From positions 1-12,588 of the forward strand of contig JAFAFN010000215.1 in assembly GCA_023423475.1 (NCBI GenBank): DNA of 12,588 nt, written 5' to 3'. The translations under genes and the position numbers were made by a program. This document shows, one piece after another, positions 1 to 6,563 of the stretch. Every line of letters begins with the position of its first letter. The stretch's first letter is position 1. The DNA is from Actinomycetes bacterium (GTDB taxonomy: Bacteria; Actinomycetota; Acidimicrobiia; Acidimicrobiales; Microtrichaceae). The notes under the pieces were generated by a model. That model saw only the letters and a list, made by a program, of their open reading frames with translations, was not told the DNA's origin and did no database searches.

Positions 1-302
1 GTCTTGCTCACCCGATGGTGCTCCGCGACGTCGGGCCGGTGGAACAGCGCAGCGGTCACGGCTGCACCGAGGATGTAGGCCAGGACCGATGCGATCGGCA
101 GGATCAGGTCGTCGACGGCGCTCCCACCGAGTCTTGTGCCCAGCACGATCAGGTTGCCCGACTGGTTCGCGATGAACACGTTCGCGACCCGCAGAAACAC
201 ATAGGCGTCCACGAACCCGGCGACGGCCGCGAGCACGCCGGCGGTGATCGTCGGGCGCTGCACCTCGCCCGCGGCCTGCTCGACGGCGGCGTCGCCCGTC
301 AT
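1..302 (-). CDS. DUF1275 (YoaK-type) membrane protein, 3' part missing
   Basis: This is the first 100 codons of a gene that runs off the left edge of the window. The N-terminus is polar (about 17 residues) and is followed by a hydrophobic stretch at about 19-38 containing AGFVDAYVFLRV. Next come FIANQSGNLIVLG and a second hydrophobic segment at about 66-86. The pattern aGfvDa...F.aNqsGN...lG is the signature of DUF1275/YoaK, a family of multi-pass inner-membrane proteins with no settled function. The ATG overlaps the stop codon of the upstream nucleotidyltransferase gene as ATGA, and I see no good ribosome binding site, so translation is probably coupled to that gene. It is therefore the third gene of the AbiE-like operon. 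A DUF1275 protein is not a usual partner of such a system; it may be a passenger or an accessory. Family assignment is confident, role unknown. Confidence 0.8.
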   Translation of the reverse strand, partial: MTGDAAVEQAAGEVQRPTITAGVLAAVAGFVDAYVFLRVANVFIANQSGNLIVLGTRLGGSAVDDLILPIASVLAYILGAAVTAALFHRPDVAEHHRVSK

Positions 303-1081
303 CGTTCGGGCGCACCCGTGGCGGCGAGGTCGTCGAGCAGCTCCTCGACGGCGTCCGCCACGTCGTCGAGGTCGACCCGGGGTTCGTCGAAGCGGCGGAT
401 GTCGCGGAAGGTCCGGTCCCGTCCGGCGTCGTCCACGAACCAGGCCCGCAGGCGAGCGGCCACCGATCCGGCGAGCATCGGTGGCATGTCGGCCAGCGTC
501 GCCCGTTCGTCGCCGGGCAGCACCAGCAGCCGTGCCAGGTCGTAGAGGTCCGACGCCCGCTTCTCGGGTCGGGTCGAGGCACGCAGCGGGATCGCCGTGC
601 TCTTCATCGCGACCAGGCCGGACGGCGTCGCGACGAGTCGATCGGTGGCCTTCGCGAGCGGCTCGCCGCCGAGCTCGTCGACGGCCGTCACGTCGATCGG
701 CGTCGCGGTGTCGTGGGCCCAGGTCAGCGACACCACGTTGAGCTCGAGATCGCTCACGTCGTCGCCCGCGGCGAGCAGTTCGGCGACGAGCTCATCGGTC
801 GGCACTGGGGCGACGTCGATCACGTCCAGGTCCATGTCACCGGCGAAGCGGTACTGCCCACCTCCCGACGAGGTCATGGCCAGCCCGGCGATGGACTCGT
901 GCAGACCCTCGAGGTCCCGGGCGACCGCATCGAGGTCGACGGTGGTCCGGTGCGGCGATCCGACCCGGCACATGACGGCCAGGCCGCCGATGAGGCGGAG
1001 CTCGGCCGGCAGCGACGCCAGCAGCTCGACCTCTCGGTGGGTGGTCCCGTTCCTGCGCCCCGACAGCACGACGCTCGTCAC
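299..1081 (-). CDS. AbiEii/MenT-like nucleotidyltransferase toxin
   Basis: A 260-residue protein with the DNA polymerase-beta nucleotidyltransferase pattern of the AbiEii/AbiGii family. The motif IGGLAVMCRVGSPHRTTVDLD spans about residues 31-51, with GG at 32-33 and acidic D49/D51. A further acidic motif MDLDVIDV lies at about 83-90, and K160 in GLVAMKSTAIPLR is followed by KRASDLYDLARLL (D178, D181). Characterised relatives are toxins of AbiE/MenAT systems; some mycobacterial MenT toxins add nucleotides to tRNA ends and block translation. That activity here is inferred from the family. I chose the GTG at 1081 because it overlaps the upstream stop as GTGA and has GGGAG seven bases ahead; the frame is open further upstream, but only across the antitoxin gene. 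Its stop overlaps the DUF1275 start by four bases. A non-toxin nucleotidyltransferase role is possible. Confidence 0.8.
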   Translation of the reverse strand: MTSVVLSGRRNGTTHREVELLASLPAELRLIGGLAVMCRVGSPHRTTVDLDAVARDLEGLHESIAGLAMTSSGGGQYRFAGDMDLDVIDVAPVPTDELVAELLAAGDDVSDLELNVVSLTWAHDTATPIDVTAVDELGGEPLAKATDRLVATPSGLVAMKSTAIPLRASTRPEKRASDLYDLARLLVLPGDERATLADMPPMLAGSVAARLRAWFVDDAGRDRTFRDIRRFDEPRVDLDDVADAVEELLDDLAATGAPER

Positions 1082-2067
1082 GAATCGGCTCCCGGGTCGC
1101 TCGCACCCGGCACGACGCCCCAGTCCTCGACGATCTCCCGCCCGCGCGACGGGTCCGCTGCGAGCCGGACCGCGCACAGCATCGGCGCACCGACGGCCCA
1201 GGGGTGCTCGGCATCCGCCGGGTGGTCCTCGTTGAGCGGGAGCCAGTCGACCGGCGGGCGCCGCACCCAGCACCTGGTCGGGACGTCCCGGTCGACGAGC
1301 GCACGCAGGCGTCGCAGCGCCGCACTGGAGCGGACGTAGCAGCGGGCGGGCAGCTCTCCCGCGGCCGCGACACGAGCGCCGCCGAGGGTCGCGGCCCGTT
1401 CGTCGACGCGGACCAGCTCCCCGGCCCCGACGCGGGCTGCCGCGGTGTGGATGTCGACGGGCAGGGGGATCCAGTCGTCGTCGGGCCAGTTCGCCGCGGT
1501 CTCCCAGAACAGGTCGGGCAGCAGCGGGAGCTGGGTGCGTCGGCCGATCAACCCGGCGGCGGTGAATCGGGCGACCAGCTCGTGGGTCGCTCCGACGCTT
1601 CGTCCGATCGCCGGAGCGACACGTCGGGCGGTGACGGGGTCACCAGGACGCATCAGGGTGTGCAGTGCGATCTCGAGCCCGACGGTGGTCCACAGGTTGC
1701 CGCTCGTCGGACGGTCGGCATGGACGCCCAGCACCGGACCGTCGATGCGCAGGCCGGGTGTCCACATGCGCAGGTGTCCGCGTCGGTCGAGCCAGCCCCA
1801 GCCCTCGCCCCTCAGCACGTCCCGACCGGCCTCGGAGATCCGGTCCGCGACGACGACGGTGGGACCGCGGCCCCGGGCGGATCCGACGAGCGACCGCAGG
1901 TCGGCGGGGGACGGGTGTGCTCGGGCGACCAGCAGCGGCACCACCCGGGTCCCGTCGACCAGCACGGCGTCGCCCTCGGCGCGCACGTCGAGGCCGAGCG
2001 CGTCGAGCGCCTCGACCACCTCGCCGAGCAGTTCGGCGTGTTCCTGCGTACCTGCCGTCACGAACAC
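1078..2067 (-). CDS. AbiEi-like antitoxin/transcriptional regulator
   Basis: A 329-residue protein upstream of, and overlapping by four bases, the nucleotidyltransferase. Residues about 1-115 resemble the restriction-endonuclease-like N-terminal region of actinobacterial AbiEi-family proteins, with VVVADRISEAGRDVLRGEGW then GWLDRRGHLRMWTPG. Residues about 128-177 look like a winged helix-turn-helix (ALHTLMRPGDPVTARRVAPAI, then GATHELVARFTAAGLIG). The C-terminal half has no motif I recognise beyond family character. Known AbiEi proteins repress their own operon and neutralise the AbiEii toxin by an indirect (type IV) route; this is inferred here. The GTG start at 2067 fits a leaderless message: the proposed -10 box ends eight bases upstream, and one 21-bp repeat covers the start codon. 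A second in-frame GTG at 2061 is possible. Self-repression through the repeats is likely but unproven. Confidence 0.72.
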   Translation of the reverse strand: MFVTAGTQEHAELLGEVVEALDALGLDVRAEGDAVLVDGTRVVPLLVARAHPSPADLRSLVGSARGRGPTVVVADRISEAGRDVLRGEGWGWLDRRGHLRMWTPGLRIDGPVLGVHADRPTSGNLWTTVGLEIALHTLMRPGDPVTARRVAPAIGRSVGATHELVARFTAAGLIGRRTQLPLLPDLFWETAANWPDDDWIPLPVDIHTAAARVGAGELVRVDERAATLGGARVAAAGELPARCYVRSSAALRRLRALVDRDVPTRCWVRRPPVDWLPLNEDHPADAEHPWAVGAPMLCAVRLAADPSRGREIVEDWGVVPGASDPGADS

Positions 2068-2073
2068 CGAACA
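2053..2073. repeat. 21-bp direct repeat, copy 1 (candidate operator)
   Basis: On the plus strand it begins TGCCGTCACGAA and ends CACCGAACA, identical over 21 bp to the copy at 2118-2138; the 65-bp offset is about six helical turns. It covers the proposed transcription start and first codons of the AbiEi-like gene. Read on the minus strand it contains TGTTCG, one G, then TGTTCG again. An antitoxin binding site is the natural reading, but that is inference. Confidence 0.6.
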
Positions 2074-2075
2074 TC

Positions 2076-2104
2076 ACGGTATCTCGTCGCCGGTGGTCTG
2101 ACAA
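2076..2104 (-). promoter_or_regulatory. Promoter of the AbiE-like operon
   Basis: On the minus strand TTGTCA (2104-2099) matches the -35 consensus at five of six bases. After a 17-bp spacer comes TACCGT (2081-2076), a weak -10. Eight bases separate the -10 from the GTG at 2067, so transcription would start at or beside the start codon and give a leaderless message. The promoter is bracketed by the two 21-bp direct repeats. Confidence 0.5.
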
Positions 2105-2117
2105 CGTCCGGTGATCG

Positions 2118-2138
2118 TGCCGTCACGAACACCGAACA
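2118..2138. repeat. 21-bp direct repeat, copy 2 (candidate operator)
   Basis: A perfect second copy of the repeat at 2053-2073; identity stops at both ends (flanking bases differ). It lies 13 bases upstream of the proposed -35 box of the minus-strand AbiE-like operon and 72 bases before the mutase start, so it could also influence the divergent mutase promoter. In characterised AbiE systems the antitoxin binds two sites upstream of its operon, usually inverted repeats; here the two copies are direct. Confidence 0.6.
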
Positions 2139-2175
2139 ACGGCCATCCGGCGCACGCCGGACGCCTCGCTCCATG

Positions 2176-2204
2176 GGTGTTGTGCTTGGACTCCCAAGTA
2201 GCAT
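2176..2204 (+). promoter_or_regulatory. Possible leaderless promoter of the mutase operon
   Basis: TAGCAT at 2199-2204 (-10-like) lies six bases before the ATG at 2211, which has no clear Shine-Dalgarno sequence. The -35 region is poor (around 2176-2182, GGTGTT/GTGTTG). The call rests mainly on the -10 spacing seen at two other genes in the window. Confidence 0.35.
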
Positions 2205-2210
2205 CGAGCC

Positions 2211-4241
2211 ATGGCTGACGACCGGGGCGACCAGCTCGCACACCACATCTACGACCGCGACGGCGACGTCACCACCGACCGGCCGTGGATCATCCGCACC
2301 TACTCCGGGCACTCGAGCCCGAAGGCGTCGAACGAGCTCTACCGCTCGAACCTGGCCAAGGGGCAGACGGGTCTGTCGATCGCCTTCGACCTGCCCACGC
2401 AGTGCGGGTACGACTCCGACGACCCGATCGCCCGGCCCGAGATCGGCAAGGTCGGCGTGCCGATCAACTCCCTCGACGACATGCACGTGCTGTTCGACGA
2501 GATCCCCATCGAGCAGATGAACACCTCGATGACGATCAACGGCACCGCCATGTGGCTGCTGGCGCTCTACGTGGCGCTCGCCCGGGAGCGCGGCGTCGAC
2601 ATCGCCGAGCTCAACGGCACGACCCAGAACGACCTCATCAAGGAGTACCTGGCCCGCGGGACCTACATCTTCCCGCCCGAGCAGAGCCTCCGACTGATCG
2701 CCGAGATGTACGAGTTCTGCCTCGAGGAGATCCCCTCGTGGAACGCGTCCAACATCTGCTCGTACCACCTGCAGGAAGCCGCGGCGACGCCCACCCAGGA
2801 GCTCGCCTTCGCGCTGGCGAACGCCATCTCGCTGCTCGACCTGATCAAGGAGCGGGGCCACTTCACCGACGAGCAGTTCGAGCGTGCGGTCGGGCGCATC
2901 AGCTTCTTCGTGAACGCGGGCATCCGCTTCGTCGAGGAGATGTGCAAGATGCGCGCCTTCGGCGAGCTGTGGGACGAGTACACCCGCGAGCGCTTCGGAG
3001 TGACGAACGAGAAGTTCCGCCGCTTCCGCTACGGCGTGCAGGTCAACTCCCTCGGTCTGACCGAGGCCCAGCCCGAGAACAACGCCTGGCGCATCCTCAT
3101 CGAGACGCTCGGCGTGACCCTCAGCCGTGACGCCCGTGCCCGTGCGGTGCAGCTCCCGGCATGGAACGAGGCGCTGTCGCTGCCCCGACCCTGGGACCAG
3201 CAGTGGTCGCTGCGGCTCCAGCAGATCCTCGCCTACGAGACCGACCTGCTCGAGTACCCGGACCTCTTCGAGGGGTCCGTCGTCGTGCGCTCCAAGGTCG
3301 ACGAGCTCAAGCGGGACGCCCGCGAGGAGATCGACAAGATCCTCGGCATGGGTGGGGTCATCCCCGCGATCGAGTCCGGCTACATGAAGTCCGCGCTGGT
3401 TCGCTCCATGTCGGAGCGGATGAGCTCGATCAACACCGGCGAGCAGATCGTCGTCGGGCTGAACAAGTGGACCGAGGGACTGCCCTCCCCGCTGCTCGGT
3501 GGCGAGGACGGCGGCATCTTCAAGGTCGACGAGACCGCCGCTAACTCCGCGATCGCGTCGCTCGAGGCGACCAAGGCCGGTCGCGACGAGGCCCGGGCAC
3601 AGGCGGCGCTCGAGGCGCTCAAGGCAGCGGCGCGCGACGGCTCGTCGATGATGGAGCCCTCCATCGAGTGTGCACTCGCCCGCATCACGACCGGCGAGTG
3701 GGGCATGGCCCTGCGAGAGGTCTTCGGTGAGTACCGGCCCTCGACCGGCGTCGACGGCCAGCGACTCGGGCTCGAAGGCGACCGGGTCGACGCGTTGCGC
3801 ACCCGACTCGACGAGCTCGCGGACCGCATCGGTCATCGGCCCCGGGTGGTCATCGGCAAGCCGGGCCTCGACGGCCACTCGAACGGAGCCGAGGTCATCG
3901 CGGTGTCCGCCCGTCACGTCGGCTTCGACGTCATCTACTCGGGCATCCGGCTCAGCCCCGACGAGATCGTGCAGTCCGCGGTCGAGGAAGGCGCCGACAT
4001 CATCGGCGCCTCGGTGCTCAGCGGCTCGCACGTCGAGCTCGCCGGTCAGATCTTCGACAAGCTCGACGAGTACGGCGCCCGCGACAACATCGCGGTGGTC
4101 GTGGGCGGCATCATCCCGCCGCCGGACGTGCCGGTGCTCAAGGACCTCGGCGCGCAGCGTGTGTTCACGCCGTCGGACTACGAGCTGATCGACATCATGG
4201 AGTCGTTCGTCGACGTGATCGACGAGCGGTCGGCGTCCTGA
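2211..4241 (+). CDS. ecm: Ethylmalonyl-CoA mutase (MeaA-type), AdoCbl-dependent
   Basis: A 676-residue single-chain acyl-CoA mutase. The TIM-barrel domain spans about 20-520 (RPWIIRTYSGHSS, KGQTGLSIAFDLPTQ, NTSMTING, TQNDLIKEYLARGTY with R149, SYHLQEAAATP with H186, RISFFVNAGIRFVEEMCKMRAF, QVNSLGLTEAQPENN, RAVQLPAWNEALSLPRPWDQQ). A cobalamin-binding domain spans about 544-670, with the DxHxxG motif D554-G-H556-SN-G559, S601-V-L603 and GG at 632-633; H556 would be the lower axial ligand. Ecm converts (2R)-ethylmalonyl-CoA to (2S)-methylsuccinyl-CoA in the ethylmalonyl-CoA pathway of acetate assimilation. The FDLPTQ...GKVGVPI and YLARGTYI wording fits Ecm/MeaA better than methylmalonyl-CoA or isobutyryl-CoA mutase (the latter has Gln at the R149 position and is split). 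Substrate is inferred by family memory. It starts a two-gene operon with meaB; no other pathway gene is visible. Confidence 0.8.
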   Translation: MADDRGDQLAHHIYDRDGDVTTDRPWIIRTYSGHSSPKASNELYRSNLAKGQTGLSIAFDLPTQCGYDSDDPIARPEIGKVGVPINSLDDMHVLFDEIPIEQMNTSMTINGTAMWLLALYVALARERGVDIAELNGTTQNDLIKEYLARGTYIFPPEQSLRLIAEMYEFCLEEIPSWNASNICSYHLQEAAATPTQELAFALANAISLLDLIKERGHFTDEQFERAVGRISFFVNAGIRFVEEMCKMRAFGELWDEYTRERFGVTNEKFRRFRYGVQVNSLGLTEAQPENNAWRILIETLGVTLSRDARARAVQLPAWNEALSLPRPWDQQWSLRLQQILAYETDLLEYPDLFEGSVVVRSKVDELKRDAREEIDKILGMGGVIPAIESGYMKSALVRSMSERMSSINTGEQIVVGLNKWTEGLPSPLLGGEDGGIFKVDETAANSAIASLEATKAGRDEARAQAALEALKAAARDGSSMMEPSIECALARITTGEWGMALREVFGEYRPSTGVDGQRLGLEGDRVDALRTRLDELADRIGHRPRVVIGKPGLDGHSNGAEVIAVSARHVGFDVIYSGIRLSPDEIVQSAVEEGADIIGASVLSGSHVELAGQIFDKLDEYGARDNIAVVVGGIIPPPDVPVLKDLGAQRVFTPSDYELIDIMESFVDVIDERSAS

Positions 4242-5224
4242 GCGAGCTGCTCGAGCTGGTCGAGCGGGCGCGCTCGCTCGACAAGCACGCCGTCTCGCGA
4301 CTCATCTCGGTCTTCGAGGACCGCCGGCCGAGCGCGGCGGAGCGGCGTCACGAGGTGCTCGACCTGCTCGACTCGGCACGCGGGACCACGTCGACCTCGC
4401 CCGTGGTGGGGCTCACGGGGACTCCCGGGTCGGGCAAGTCGACGCTGCTGTCGCGCATCACCGTCGACCTGCTCGCCGCCGACCCGGAGCTGTCGGTCGC
4501 GGTGATCGCCGTCGACCCGTCCAGCCACGTCTCGGGTGGCGCACTGCTCGGTGACCGCACGCGCATGCGCTTCGCCCCCGATGAACGTCGGCTCTTCTTC
4601 CGCAGCCAGGCCTCGGCCACCGACCTGGGCGGCCTCGGTCCGATGAGCTTCCAGGTGAGCCGCCTGCTCACCCGGCTGTTCGACTGCGTGCTGATCGAGA
4701 CCGTCGGCATCGGTCAGAGCGAGGCCGACATCCGGCACCTCGCGGACCGCGTGTACCTGGTGCTCCAGCCGCTCGGCGGCGATGAGGTGCAGTTCCTCAA
4801 GGCCGGCATCATCGAGGTGCCCCACGCCTTCATCATCAACAAGTCCGACGAGTCCGGGGCGACGACCAGCTTCCACCAGCTGCGATCGAGCCTGTGGCTG
4901 GCGCGACCCTTCGACGAGGAGGAGCCGCCGGTCTTCCTCACCAGCGCCCGCACCGGCGCCGGCGTCGACGAGTTCGAGGCCGACCTGCTCGCCGCGATCC
5001 GCCGGGCTGGAGAGGGTGCACTGGGCGGACAGGGCTCGCTGACGGAGCGGGAGCCCTACTTCTTCGGCCGCTGGGTCGAGGAGGAGTGGGGGAGGGTCGG
5101 ACTCGACCACCTGACCCGGGAACTCGGGGGCGCCGATGCCTACCTGGCGAGCGTCGGCGGGTTCGACCCCGCGCAGCTCGCCTTCGGCCCGGCGCTGGTC
5201 GACTCGCTCAGAGCTGGATCCTGA
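4238..5224 (+). CDS. meaB: MeaB/ArgK-type G3E GTPase, mutase chaperone
   Basis: This P-loop GTPase loads AdoCbl into the partner mutase and protects it from inactivation. Walker A is GTPGSGKST, followed by AVDPSSHVSGGALLGDRTRM, ETVGIGQSE and the base-specificity motif NKSD; all are MeaB hallmarks. The first ATG/GTG in frame is GTG 4355, giving 289 residues. However, the 39 codons before it (SELLELVERARSLDKHAVSR and on to VFEDRRPSAAERR) are in frame and look like the N-terminal helical part of MeaB proteins. The only candidate start covering them is CTG 4238, which overlaps the mutase stop as CTGA and gives 328 residues, the normal family length. With that start Walker A is at about 61-69 and NKSD at 201-204. 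No strong ribosome binding site is seen, so translational coupling is likely. The 3' end overlaps the converging lipoprotein gene by 17 bp. Function is confident; the start is inferred. Confidence 0.85.
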   Translation: MSELLELVERARSLDKHAVSRLISVFEDRRPSAAERRHEVLDLLDSARGTTSTSPVVGLTGTPGSGKSTLLSRITVDLLAADPELSVAVIAVDPSSHVSGGALLGDRTRMRFAPDERRLFFRSQASATDLGGLGPMSFQVSRLLTRLFDCVLIETVGIGQSEADIRHLADRVYLVLQPLGGDEVQFLKAGIIEVPHAFIINKSDESGATTSFHQLRSSLWLARPFDEEEPPVFLTSARTGAGVDEFEADLLAAIRRAGEGALGGQGSLTEREPYFFGRWVEEEWGRVGLDHLTRELGGADAYLASVGGFDPAQLAFGPALVDSLRAGS

Positions 5225-5774
5225 ACTCCGGGATCTGCAGGGTGATCGGATCGAGCGGCACCGGTTGGGTCCCGGCGGGTGCTCCGGCGAACACCGCGGT
5301 GGCGTCGGTGACCGACAACGTCGGCTGATCGAGCGTCACCTGCATCGTCTCGAGGTCGACCGTCGCACCGCTGACCGAGGCAACGGCATCGAAGTCGATC
5401 ACCACTCCGATGCTGCCGATCAGCTGGTCGCGACACGTCAGGCTGAAGCTGCCGGCAGAGACGCGTGAACGCGGCAGCTCGATGCTGACCGCAGGGAGGT
5501 GCGCCGTGGTCGCGCCCAGTTCGTACTCGAAGGGCGGGAGCTCGACGGTCGTTCCGGGGATGTCGACCGCGGGGGTCGTGACCGCCGCGGTGCAGCTGCC
5601 CAGACCGAAGGGCAGGTCGAACCGGTTGGCGATGTACTGCGGGGGGATCGACACCTGGACGACGTAGCTGCCGCCGTCGACGACCGACGAGCCCGGCGTC
5701 GGGGTGCAGCCTGCGGCGACGACGACGGCCATGGTCGCCACGGCCAGCAGTCGGAGTCTCGTGCGGTTCGTCAT
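5208..5774 (-). CDS. Predicted lipoprotein of unknown function
   Basis: A 188-residue protein with a lipoprotein-type signal: positively charged MTNRTRLRLL, a hydrophobic core AVATMAVVVAAG, then Cys23, followed by a Thr/Pro/Ser linker. The lipobox is imperfect (A-A-G-C). The mature part is rich in short beta-like segments (VVQVSIPP, VDIPGTTVELPPFEYEL, VSIELPRSRVSAGSFSLTC, VVIDFDAVASVSGATVDL) and has two more cysteines, C61 and C114, which could form a disulfide. I do not recognise a family. The ATG at 5774 was chosen over upstream in-frame starts because it begins the signal peptide and has GAGGA a few bases ahead. It is divergent from tetR and converges on meaB with a 17-bp overlap. A cell-surface location is likely; any link to the TetR regulon is only positional. 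Confidence 0.75.
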   Translation of the reverse strand: MTNRTRLRLLAVATMAVVVAAGCTPTPGSSVVDGGSYVVQVSIPPQYIANRFDLPFGLGSCTAAVTTPAVDIPGTTVELPPFEYELGATTAHLPAVSIELPRSRVSAGSFSLTCRDQLIGSIGVVIDFDAVASVSGATVDLETMQVTLDQPTLSVTDATAVFAGAPAGTQPVPLDPITLQIPEFRIQL

Positions 5775-5798
5775 GTTCGTCCTCGTCGATGGTTCGCA

Positions 5799-5814
5799 CG
5801 CCCACCGGTGGGCG
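5799..5814. promoter_or_regulatory. 16-bp perfect palindrome upstream of the lipoprotein gene
   Basis: CGCCCACCGGTGGGCG reads the same on both strands. It lies 24 bases upstream of the lipoprotein ATG, in its presumed 5' leader or promoter. It could be an operator for a dimeric regulator or a short hairpin. Its sequence is unrelated to the TetR-type site at 5884-5907, so a different factor would be involved. GC-rich palindromes can also occur by chance. Confidence 0.35.
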
Positions 5815-5856
5815 GCGTCATGTTCCATTCCCGCATCGACGCGCACGAGCGACGCC

Positions 5857-5885
5857 TTGACAATCCTTCGGCACTGCCGTACAAA
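5857..5885 (+). promoter_or_regulatory. Promoter of the tetR-hydrolase operon
   Basis: A perfect -35 TTGACA (5857-5862), a 17-bp spacer and a -10 TACAAA (5880-5885). It is the best consensus promoter in the window. The -10 box overlaps the left end of the TetR-type operator, so repressor binding would block RNA polymerase. The gene has a normal ribosome binding site, GGGAGG at 5925-5930, nine bases before the ATG, so this message is not leaderless. Confidence 0.7.
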
Positions 5886-5907
5886 CAAACCAGTTGGTTG
5901 GTTTGTT
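5884..5907. promoter_or_regulatory. TetR-family operator (inverted repeat)
   Basis: Perfect 9-bp arms AACAAACCA (5884-5892) and TGGTTTGTT (5899-5907) flank GTTGGT. The AT-rich site stands out from its GC-rich surroundings, overlaps the -10 box and transcription start, and lies 33 bases before tetR. Arm size and position are typical of TetR autorepression sites; the protein that binds is inferred from adjacency. Confidence 0.75.
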
Positions 5908-5939
5908 GAGCGGCGCTGAGCCGCGGGAGGACCGAACGG

Positions 5940-6563
5940 ATGAGCCCGGAGGCGAGGCGTAGCCAGGAGGATCGCAGCACGTCGACGCGGCTCGCCCTGA
6001 TGAGGGCGACCATCGACTGCCTCGTCGAGTACGGCTACGCCGGCACCACGACCCGTCTCGTCGCCGACCGCGCGCAGGTGTCACGGGGCGCGCAGACCCA
6101 CCACTTCCCGACCAAGCGCGACCTGGTCGCCGCGGCGATCGAGCACCTCTTCGACGAGCACGCCCGTGAGTTCGCGGCCGCGTTCGAACAGGTGCCCGCC
6201 GAGGACCGCACGCTCGACCGAGCGGTCGATGCGCTGTGGCGCATCGTCTCGGGGCCGTCCTACGCCGCGGTGCTCGAGGTCGTCGTGGCCGCACGCACCG
6301 ACGACGAGCTCCGGGTGATCGTGCACGCGACCGCGGCGGGACTCGAACGCACCGTCGTCGAGCTGCTCCTGTGGTTCTCTCCCGAGATCTCCGACGAGGC
6401 GGTCGCCCGTCGCATCGTCGACATCGCGTTCACCGTCGTGCAGGGCGCGGCGGTGTCGTCCTACGGCGGCTTCGGTGATCCCGACGCCGTCATCGAGTTC
6501 ATCAAGTCCATCTCCGGGCTCGCCACGCACCTGCCCGGCATCGCTCCCGCGGAGGGATCATGA
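5940..6563 (+). CDS. TetR-family transcriptional repressor
   Basis: A 207-residue TetR/AcrR-type regulator. The N-terminal DNA-binding domain spans about 15-65: STRLALMRATIDCLVEYGYAG, then TTTRLVADRAQVSRGAQTHHFPTKRDLVAAA, with the HTH around 37-58. The helical C-terminal half would form the ligand pocket and dimer interface; it shows no feature that identifies the ligand. The ATG is supported by GGGAGG nine bases upstream. The stop overlaps the ATG of the next gene (ATGA), so the regulator and hydrolase are one translationally coupled unit, and the regulator most likely controls its own operon through the palindrome at 5884-5907. Regulation of the divergent lipoprotein gene is possible. Many regulators of this type respond to fatty acids or other hydrophobic compounds, but nothing here proves that. 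Confidence 0.9.
   Translation: MSPEARRSQEDRSTSTRLALMRATIDCLVEYGYAGTTTRLVADRAQVSRGAQTHHFPTKRDLVAAAIEHLFDEHAREFAAAFEQVPAEDRTLDRAVDALWRIVSGPSYAAVLEVVVAARTDDELRVIVHATAAGLERTVVELLLWFSPEISDEAVARRIVDIAFTVVQGAAVSSYGGFGDPDAVIEFIKSISGLATHLPGIAPAEGS

Noticed and set aside
1082..1273. N-terminal extension of the nucleotidyltransferase to 1273
   Set aside because: It would overlap the antitoxin-like gene by almost 200 bases; GTG 1081 has a ribosome binding site and the classic 4-base overlap.
2139..2210. A possible cobalamin riboswitch before the B12-dependent mutase
   Set aside because: The space is short, no B12-box-like sequence is visible, and the proposed promoter leaves essentially no leader.
2058..4031. 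A 657-codon open frame on the minus strand opposite the mutase gene
   Set aside because: It is antisense to a well-conserved enzyme, and its translation is low-complexity (many L, D, E, V, G, H, R) with no family motif; GC-rich codon bias keeps this frame open.
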